A DNA stretch of 64,000 nucleotides from NCBI GenBank assembly GCA_963555705.1, contig OY743169.1:10168014-10232013 (forward strand), written 5' to 3'. This document shows, piece by piece, positions 56,050 to 64,000 of this stretch (its first letter is position 1; each line of letters opens with the position of its first letter). The position numbers were made by a program, and so were the translations under genes. The DNA is from Ligustrum vulgare (taxonomy: Eukaryota; Streptophyta; Magnoliopsida; Lamiales; Oleaceae). A model generated the notes under the pieces. That model was not told the origin of the DNA, made no database searches, and saw only the letters and a list, made by a program, of their open reading frames with translations.

Positions 56050-58915
56050 TACTACAAGAAAAATGTCCACTAGTGACATATTTTTTAGTACGCATGGTGC
56101 AAGTGTCACAATTTTTGTGACGTCAAAATTCATAACTCAATATTGTGATGATTTGAAGTGTCGCAAATAATTATATTCATTAAAAAATAATTAAAAATAT
56201 AATTTATTTGTAATTTAGTGACATGTAAAATCGTTACTAAATATTATGAGAGTTTCAAGCGCCACTAATAATTATATTCATAAAAATAATTCATTTATAA
56301 TTTTGTGACATTTAAAATCCTTCCTATTCAAACGTCACAATTTTAACTTAAATGTATTCAAAAAGAATGAAGGAAAAATAGCGTCCAAATGAACTGATTT
56401 GGTGGTGAAAAAAAATTGATTGTAGACAAAGAAAAACCTAAACAAGAAAGGAAATATTGCAAACCCTAAACATTTCTTCTCTCTCCGCCGCTTAAGCCAT
56501 CAAAGTCTTTTGCTAGGCTTCGGAAATTCACTGCTTGACTTTTGAAACTCGAAATCTGCAAAGGGAAGAACCGATCATAGGCCATTTTATATACTTCGAT
56601 TATTTATTTTCATATATGGATTTAATTTTTTCGGATTTGGCCTTGTATATTTGTGTTTTCGTGATTAATTGCTTTTTATTCGAGATCTTCCTGTTATTTT
56701 AGGAGGGCTAGTTGATACCAAGGCGGCAGGGACGGAGGATGAGACTGAGATGGTGGTATGTTGTACGAACAAGGCCAACCACAGATCTATTCATTTTGTT
56801 GTGTTTGTTTTCATTTTTTTATGAGGAGACGTGTAATACTGAGTTTTTTTTTTCGATGGGTTAACTATTGTTTTTAACTTTTCTTTGCAGGGGAGTCAAC
56901 CAAATGAAAGGTCGACGTGCTTCATTGTATGTAAGTTTTGTGTTATGCTTAACTTTGTTTTTTTATGTAGGTAGTGTACCTTATTGTTGTTTTCTTCTCC
57001 TGTTTTGATTTGTTTAGTTCGTTCTTGTGGGTTTTTTTTCCTTTTCTTTTCTAAGACAGCAAACCATGTGAGGAGTTCATGTTTTGGGGCGATTTTTTCT
57101 TTTTCTTTTTTTGTTGAAATGATTTTTTTTTAAAAATTTATATATCGTCGTGTGATGTTATTTTTTTTTTTTGTTTTAGTTTGTCTGGTTTTCTATACTA
57201 TCGATTTTTGTTCCTTTTTTTTGTAGGAGCTTGATGGTATTTTGCGATTAGGTGTTGGTTTGATTTGATTTCAAGATTTGGTGAAATGTTGTGTGGTTTT
57301 GAGGTTTATGTACCTGAGGACCTGAGATAAGTTCTATATTAGCGTTTTTCTATTTATTATTGTAACTGTTGCTGGTAGTTTTTGATGTTTTATGTGACGA
57401 TTTTTCCGTTTTGTGTATTGTTTGATTTCATGTGATATGGTTTTTTGGATACCTAATTTACATGGAAGGAAGTATATAATTAATGTACGCATAATGCGAT
57501 TTTAATTCTTAGGAAGTAGGTGGATAGTGGTTTTAATTTTTTGGTCTGATGACTTAATGTTGAGAAAATTTTTAGGCTTTGGACTTGTGCGTTTATTCGT
57601 TATAATGGTTTTAAACTTTTTTGTTTTTTCCGTGGTTTTCTGTTGTGGTATTAGCAGTTTTATGTGTTACTTGATCATAAGTAGTATTTTGTTAGCAAAA
57701 ACATTTGTATAGTTCTTCATTGAGTTTAGACAAGAAGTCTTGTCTTTCTTTGCCTGTGATTTTACTTATTTGTTCTTAGCATTTGTTCTAGCTATTTTCA
57801 TTGCCCTTATTTTACTGTATTTTACCTTTGAATGAAATTTTCCCCAGTTCATCATTGTTGATTTTTTGCATATGAGTGTTGGTGAGGATAGTGTTGGGAG
57901 ATTTGAACTACAAAAGAAGCGTCGGAGCTCCATGCCAAGTCGAGAGAAACTAGGAATTCACGTCTCGAGAATTATATGTCCAAGCATGAGAGCTGATTGC
58001 ATGTTGATTCAATTTTTTATTTTGATGGAATGTATAAGAATTATAGCTACTTATTGTTATTTATTATTTTTCAGGATTCTCGTTGTTTGAATGAGAATTA
58101 TGCACACAATATTTCAACATCGATGGAAATGGTGCTAATGATTGAGAGTGAGGGGAAAAATATTATCATCTCGAGGCTTTGTTAAGTCAATTCTTTAGAT
58201 GCTGAATAATATAATTTTTATTCTTTTAGATCTTATGTTGAGGTTTGGTATACTGTAATACTCGAACAATTAAGTCTTTTATTTTGTTAATGAGATGTCA
58301 ATCATGTTTTTGTGTAGCATGGAACATACAGTGCAAGGTTTTTTGTAATAGCAGATTAATTGTGTATATTGGTGAGATTATGTGTAGATTTACTATATTA
58401 TCATGAGTTATTATTCTGAATTGATGATGTATTGAGGATAATTTGTGTTGTATACTGTAGATTGTTTAATAGGTATAATTCAAAATTCAATAATAGGTGG
58501 TATTTTTTATTTTTTTTTAAAACGTATATATAAAATTAGCGACACTTTTCAATGTCACTAAACCCATAAAAAAAATAATTAGTGACACTTATATTTGCGT
58601 GCAGTTAATAGTGATTTTTGGAGGTGTCACTAAAATTCATATAATAGTGACACTTTAAAGCATCAGTAAAGTGTAGTTAATATGATTGCATTTTCAAGCG
58701 TCACAATTTATTAGTGACACTTCCAAACGTCACAATATTTAGTGACGATGTAAAGCATCACAAATTTTAGCGACGCCTACAAATGTCACAATTTATTTTC
58801 TGACATGTGAGATATACACGCTTCTTGAAGCCGTCACAATTTTTTTTTATGACACTTATAACTTTCACAATATTAAGAAATATTTGTCACTAGTAGACTC
58901 TTTTTTTTTGTAGTG
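56050..58915. mobile_element. CACTA (EnSpm) transposon, non-autonomous (2866 bp)
   Basis: The ends read TACTACAAGAAAAATGTCC on the left (the first base of CACTA changed) and CACTACAAAAAAAAAGAG on the other strand at the right, each leading into ACTAGTGACA. They are flanked by AAA on both sides, fitting a 3-bp duplication. Subterminal regions carry many copies of TAGTGACA and CGTCACAA type motifs (56090-56340 and 58540-58880). No TNP2-type transposase was found. The middle looks like a transcript with introns (see separate entry). Confidence 0.85.
56420..58190 (+). other. Gene-like interior of the CACTA element
   Basis: AACCCTAAACATTTCTTCTC resembles a plant 5-prime UTR. A GGTATGTTGT donor lies near 56756, and a TTTGCAG acceptor at about 56889 leads into GGGAGTCAACCAAATGAAAG. 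Long T-rich, intron-like stretches follow. Only short frames remain (such as 57866-58090). This may be the element's own former transcript or a captured host gene. Confidence 0.4.
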
Positions 58916-58917
58916 AA

Positions 58918-59083
58918 AATAATATGATGTGATGTGTGGGGGTACCGCCCCTCACATACAGGGGTGGGCCCCTTTTTTTGGGACCCCACCCCCTTTTTCT
59001 CTCTGATCGATACCCCCTGCAGTACAATAGGGAGTACAATAAGTTTAATTGAAAAATAATATGATGTGATGTGTGGGGTTGGT
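58918..59083. repeat. GC-rich about-130-bp unit, copy 2, plus partial copy
   Basis: It matches 55917-56046 and is followed by a second AATAATATGATGTGATGTGTGGGG (near 59055). The unit was therefore tandemly repeated before the CACTA element inserted. Confidence 0.8.
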
Positions 59084-59171
59084 TCTAAATAAGAACCAAC
59101 GCCTAAAGTCGGACTGCCCGACGCTTGAAGTCGGATCGTCTGACTTTAGGCGTCGGTTCCTATTTAGAACC
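59081..59171. repeat. Long hairpin, 34-bp arms
   Basis: The arms 59081-59114 and 59138-59171 are complementary at 31 of 34 positions. The 23-base loop contains a further small stem (CCGAC...GTCGG). The start and end (GGTTCTAAATA/TATTTAGAACC) could be the ends of a foldback element or a small-RNA precursor. Confidence 0.88.
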
Positions 59172-59263
59172 GATGCGTATTCCAAAAACAAAAAAAAAAA
59201 AAAACGAAAATACCACCTTCCTTTTTTGCACATCGATTTTTTGAAAAATCGACGTGTATTCCC

Positions 59264-59584
59264 CAGTGTTCTAAAACGCGCGCACTGTGCGCGTCGCTAT
59301 GGCGAAAAGCGAGAAAAAACGCGTTTCTGAAAATTTTTATCTAAAAAGCGCGCGCACAATGCGTGTCGAAGCGAGCTTAAGCGCGCAGCTGCCCTTTTTT
59401 TCTATCTTTCTTTTTTTTTTTCCTTTTTTTTTTTACTTGTTCAAGTATGGGTAAAATTTAAATCAAATATTTAGGAATTGAAAAACGTTTTTTACCGCTT
59501 TTTAATGCTTTCTCCCGCTTAAGTTTCAAAAGCTTGACTCTTGAGCTCCACGTTTCGTCACGTTTCACGCTTTTTAGAACATTG
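59264..59584. mobile_element. hAT-type MITE (321 bp)
   Basis: The inverted ends CAGTGTTCTAAAACGCG and (other strand) CAATGTTCTAAAAAGCG are flanked by GTATTCCC (59256-59263) and GTATTCTC (59585-59592), an 8-bp duplication with one mismatch. Its ends are rich in GCGC motifs. There is no coding capacity. A related end occurs near 7973-7990. Confidence 0.8.
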
Positions 59585-59592
59585 GTATTCTC

Positions 59593-60784
59593 CTCTTTTT
59601 TTCTACTATTCTGTACTAGTGAATTATTCTTTTTTTTTTTTAAGACACTGGCTCCTGCCTTTTCACTTATCCTTGGAAATTGACAAAATAATATTTCTCT
59701 CTCTTCAAAGTTGTTTACACGTTTGTTTATTTATTTATTATTTTTGACCAGGTTTATACGTTGTTGAGTGTTAAATATGAACAAATATAATTTTCTTGTC
59801 AAAATATCATTTTACTAGATAATTCATTTATTATGCCCCTACCCGTTTTAGACTTTAATTTTGATTTTTATTCAAGTCAAAATAAAAAATTAAGTGTAAC
59901 CATATATTTCATGAGTTCTGCAATTTTAATTGAATTTTTATGAAAGCCAAAATTTTATTTTCTTGATAAAATATGTGATTGAAAGATAGCTGCCGAACAT
60001 AGTTTACATAGATGAGGAATAATTATGTTCCAGGACGAATGCCAATTTTATAAATAACACGTTTCTCCAAATCATGTTTTAACAACACATTTTATTTAAA
60101 AAAAAAAAAAGTCAAAAACACCAATTTATTAATTTCTGGCAGCCTTGTATGCAGCCTTTTTTTTTTTTTTTTTCTTTTTTGTAAAACTGTTTTTAAAATA
60201 GCGAAATATGTGGATATTTTGTATTTTTGAATGGTGATTGTGTTGAAGCGAGTGTTCGGTAAATTAAGCATGTGTTCGGTAAATCATACAATTTTTTAAA
60301 TCATTTTTTAATTACATATATTTTTTTCTCTATTTTTTTATCGCACATTTTACTTCAAAATTATAAATAAACCAGTTTATAATCGTGTGTGTAGATTGAA
60401 AAGAACAAAACACTGGTAGTTGTGTTGAGTGTGACTCAGAAATTTGACAAAAATCTCCATTTCATACAAATTATCTAATTAATCAAAAAATTTAACCTCA
60501 TCTTCATAACTATTATTTGTAACCTTTATTTAATAGGAATTGATATATATATATATAAACAAAATCTTTGTCAAAAATAACACAGAAACACTTTCCCGTC
60601 AAAATATACTTGCCAAAATTGGAAAGGTTTTGATTAAACCACAAGAATTAAAATATATAAATAAAAAATGATTTCATTTTGAAAAGTGTAATGATTACAA
60701 ATTTGAATTACACTTTTGAGTACTACATGAATTTGTTCCCAAATAAATAAATAAATAATCATTTTGAGCACTGTTAAATCTTTA
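59593..60784. other. AT-rich spacer
   Basis: No gene. It includes a MITE remnant (about 60245-60385) and the first copy (60396-60541) of a direct repeat that recurs at 62626-62757. Confidence 0.6.
60396..60541. repeat. Direct repeat, copy 1
   Basis: From TTGAAAAGAACAAAACACTGG to TTTATTTAAT it closely matches 62626-62764. The two copies flank the Helitron-like element at some distance. Confidence 0.85.
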
Positions 60785-62393
60785 TCTTTATATATATAAA
60801 AATAGAAGTGGGGAGAGAGAATCATTTTGGATGGAAAATTGTATTTAATAACTCTCTCTCCTCACTTCTACTTTTATGTATAAAAAAATAAAGAAAAGAT
60901 AAATATTTTTGTAGGAAAAATTATTATTTATTATCTATTTAGTAAGATTTGTAATAAATATACTATTTATAAATGATTGAAAATGAAAAAATTAGATTAA
61001 TATATTTGAAAATAAATAATGTGATATCTATGTAAATGTGTTATGTAGGAAATGGAAAAAATGGATTAATATATTAATTTGAACATAAATAAATGTGATA
61101 TCCATGTAAATGTGTTATGTATGAAATGAAAAAATTGTATTAATATATTTGAATATAAATAAATGTCATATCTATGTAAATGTGTTAAATTGAAAATGAA
61201 AATTTTGGATTAATATATTTGAAAATAAAAAATCCATGCTATATAAATTTATTAAGTTAGAAATGAAGATTTTGAATCAATATATTTTGAAAATAAATAA
61301 ATAAAATTATTGAAATTTTACTTCCTAATATGTCAATAAATGAGTAGGTTCTTCAATAAAAATATTACAAAAATAATTAATTTTTTGCTATCAACTTTTT
61401 ACCACCAATGATAAATTGATAAATTGGTAGAAAATTTAATCATTTCATTATTTTGACAAAAATTGGTGTGTTTAAAAAACAAGGAAAACAATATATCAAT
61501 TAATATATTAAAATATATGCAGAATTTTTTATTTCAATTTTTTTTTTTTAAAGTTTCAAATTCAATAACATGTGTTATGTAGGAAATGAAAAAATTGGAT
61601 TAATATATTTTAACATAAATAAATATCATATCATATCATATCTATATAAATGTTTTACATTGAAAATGAAAAATTAGGATTAATATATTTTAAAATAAAT
61701 ATATAAATTTGTTAAGTTAGAAATGAAAAAAATTGAATTAATATATTTTGAAAATAAGTAAAATAAAATTATTGAAATTTTACTTCTTAATATATCAATA
61801 AAATAGTAGGTTCTTCAATACGCATGTTACAAAATTAATTAATTATTTTCTATCAACTTTTTAACCACATATATTTTCTCTCTCCAATTTTCGACCACTA
61901 TTTTTTACCTTAAAATCATAAATAAATAAATTTATAAACCAAACATTATTACCAAACGGAGGCTTAATCATTTTATCATTTTGAAAAAAATTGATATGTT
62001 TAAAAATTAAAGGAAAAATAAATATATTAATTAATATATTGGATTTCAAATAAAATATACGTAAGCAACACATTAAAAAATATAGTTAATTAAAAATTAT
62101 ATAAAGGAAATAGGTGATGAGGTAGGTAAATTTTCAGATAAAAATGTAAAAAAAAGTAAAAAAAAAAATTATATAAAAAAATTTCATGAGTGTCAAATTT
62201 TGAGTGACACGGTATACTTAGTGACATTTAGTATTTTTTTTATTTTGAATAGTTTTATTTTTTTAAAAGTTTTAAATTCAATAATATTTTGTATTGAAAT
62301 TTTATTTATTATTTAATATAATTAAATCAAAATATTTTTAAAATTATGATTTAAAAATTATATATTCTGTGCATCTCATTCATAGACAACTAG
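60785..62393 (+). mobile_element. Helitron-like element (1.6 kb)
   Basis: It starts TCTTTATATATATAAAAATAG after an A and ends CAACTAG before a T, with a weak hairpin (CTGTGCATC...) some 20 nt inside. No coding is present. Near its start, 60789-60818 and 60852-60883 form an inverted repeat of about 30 bp. The interior holds tandem units of about 70 bp (60985-61300) and a second related block (61575-61860). A MITE lies at about 61860-61968. Confidence 0.5.
60985..61860. repeat. Tandem GATTAATATATTTGAAAATAAA units in two blocks
   Basis: About five units of 66-75 bp, followed by a second block of three related units from about 61575. Both blocks end with TATTGAAATTTTACTTC and a TAGTAGGTTCTTCAATA-type sequence, so the block as a whole was duplicated (about 450-480-bp spacing). 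Confidence 0.75.
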
Positions 62394-62625
62394 TAAATTT
62401 AACAATACTTCAAAATTGTAGTTGGCAATAATTGAAGGAGAGTTGACTGGAGAGACGTTTCTATCCATAAAGGAATGGGGGAATCTAATGGACTACGTGA
62501 AAGCATTTCCTCGTATGGTTGAGTTTGGTCATTTAGAGTCCGTTTCGTCAATGATTTTTTTTTTTTTTTTTTTTTTTTTTGTGGGTTTTTTGTATTCATT
62601 GATGGATGTGTTGTTTAGATTAATT

Positions 62626-62757
62626 TGAAAAGAATGAAACACTGGTAGTTGTGTTGAGTGTGACTCAGAAATTTGACAAAAATCTCCATTTCATACAAAT
62701 TATCTAATTAATCATAAATTTTAACCTCATCTTCATAACTACTATTTGTAATCTTTA
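62626..62757. repeat. Direct repeat, copy 2
   Basis: Near-identical to 60396-60541: shared ACACTGGTAGTTGTGTTGAG and CTCCATTTCATACAAATTA, with a few substitutions. Confidence 0.85.
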
Positions 62758-63471
62758 TTTAATCTATATATATATATATATATAATCTATAAAAGTGGTT
62801 GAGTCAATTTGGGTCAATTATACAGTTTCCTTCCAAAACTCAAGTACTATATATATATTGAATTTTTTCCTTTTTTTTATGTTGATGGGTCTTTTCCAAA
62901 GTTTTTTTTTTTTTGGTCTACTGTAATTAATGTGTTCACACTAATCTTCTAATCCTGTCCAATAATTTGCCTCAAAATCCGATTCTTTAATTTTTTTTCT
63001 TGCTATTATTTTCAAAATCAGTTTGTTCCTATCATAATTAAATTTTTATAATTAAATATATTTGTTTCTATCATAATTAAATAATAATTATCGATTTTCG
63101 TTTTTCTAATGGATTTAACATTTTCGAAATTTAACTCTAAACCTCATTTAAAGTTCACTCATTTATACAAACATATAGTACTAACTGTTTCACAACAATA
63201 GTATTCAAACCATTGTTTTAATTCACATGCGTTTAGTATTTTAATTAAAAATTATTTTATGTATGAAGATAGGATATGGGAACTTCATGTATGCCTTCCT
63301 GTGCTATTATTATATAGATTTTATGTATAATAATATAATTAATTATGATAAATGTTCTATAAGTTGTGTTTTGAAACTTCATTTATAAATGTTCTTATAA
63401 TTATGGTTATAGTTGATATAGACATAATCTTATTTCTAAGTTGAGCAATATAAAAAAAAAAAAAAAAAAAT

Positions 63472-63960
63472 TCAAAGAAATACTACTTTCAATTACATCA
63501 TGCTATTTTTTCTCAAATATTAAACTTAGTTATTTTGGCACAAAATATTTTAATGGAGAGTTTTATATACAAAAAATTGAGTTTTGAGGGGTGAATTAGC
63601 TCTCTCGATTTGATGTAATTGCTTCTCCGTTCTGCGTTGACGTTCCACTTGATCATCGCACGGTTTTGAATAATACATTTACAAGAATGATAGGATGTTA
63701 AGTTTTAAGCAGTTTAAAGAAAATCCAAATAAAAACTAATTTCAATTGTTCGTGCAAAATTTTATCAAATATTATACTTAGTTATGTGGTCAACAAAACA
63801 TTTTAACTGAACTAGCGGATTTATGTACAAGCATATTTGAGTTTTGAGGAATAGATTACCTTTTTCGGTGTGATATGTTTGCAGTTCCATTCTGCATTGA
63901 CGTTCCGTTTGGTCATCACACAGTTTTGCTAAATACAGTTACAAGAAGCTCTTTTTCTAA
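63472..63960. repeat. Tandem duplication, period about 260 bp
   Basis: Both copies hold TTCAATT, TTGAGTTTTGAGG, TCTGC-TTGACGTTCC and CAT-CACA/G-GGTTTTG-type blocks; CGTTCC occurs at 63641 and 63901. The copies have diverged by many substitutions. Confidence 0.75.
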
Positions 63961-64000
63961 ACTTTGAAAGTTGACTAATTTTTACATTCACACTAAGTTA

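Larger units (their letters stand above)
62394..64000. other. AT-rich spacer to the window end
   Basis: No gene is supported. It includes a T run (62554-62580), the second direct-repeat copy (62626-62757), TA runs near 62767, and a tandem duplication at 63472-63960. Confidence 0.6.

Noticed and set aside
57866..58090. Small frame in the CACTA interior as a transposase
   Set aside because: No TNP2 or TnpA motif and far too short; kept only as part of the gene-like interior.
62422..62628. 68-residue open frame with a Phe run
   Set aside because: The Phe run is a 27-base T homopolymer; the rest matches no family.
60396..62757. Pair of LTRs around a 2.1-kb element
   Set aside because: The repeats lack TG...CA ends, primer site and polypurine tract, so they are reported only as direct repeats.

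Overview
This window looks like intergenic nuclear DNA from a flowering plant, most likely a eudicot. It is AT-rich and dense in nested transposons: Ty1/copia elements, solo LTRs, hAT, CACTA, Helitrons and Tourist-like MITEs. It holds one intact plant-type gene with a GT-AG intron. No rRNA, tRNA or CRISPR locus was seen.

Layout. 1-~5676: 3-prime part of a decayed Ty1/copia element (gag, protease, integrase, RT, RNase H, polypurine tract, 3-prime LTR). 5677-8969: AT-rich spacer with a 173-bp MITE, a tandem duplication and a possible Helitron end. 8970-13170: a hAT transposon with a broken minus-strand transposase, split by a solo LTR (10500-11501) that carries an array of TTACGGCCGTRA palindromes. 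13741-15358: short Helitron-like elements. ~17427-18995: a possible further Helitron. 20220-23511: the only intact gene, a two-exon BAHD acyltransferase of the benzyl alcohol O-benzoyltransferase type, with MITEs in its intron. 24868-27648, 30526-34422 and 45674-48153: three solo LTRs of one family, each with a perfect 5-bp target-site duplication (TSD). The second is itself interrupted by a different solo LTR (31201-32643). 34983-35140: LRR gene fragment. 35521-42252: a minus-strand Helitron-like element carrying exon-sized pieces of several host genes, including one resembling protein geranylgeranyltransferase I beta. 48713-55368: a copia element with two nearly identical LTRs but a deleted, decayed interior. 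56050-58915: a CACTA element. 59264-59584: a hAT MITE. 60785-62393: another Helitron-like element. The remainder is AT-rich spacer with local tandem duplications.

How it works together. Apart from the BAHD gene, nothing here appears able to make a full-length protein. The window is mainly a record of insertion, recombination to solo LTRs, nesting and mutation. Insertion order can be read in places: hAT before its solo LTR; the 30.5-34.4 kb solo LTR before its nested one; a repeat at 35.2-35.5 kb before the Helitron. The strongest leads are the palindrome array, the gene-fragment Helitron, the solo-LTR cluster and the copia element whose LTRs look far younger than its coding remains.
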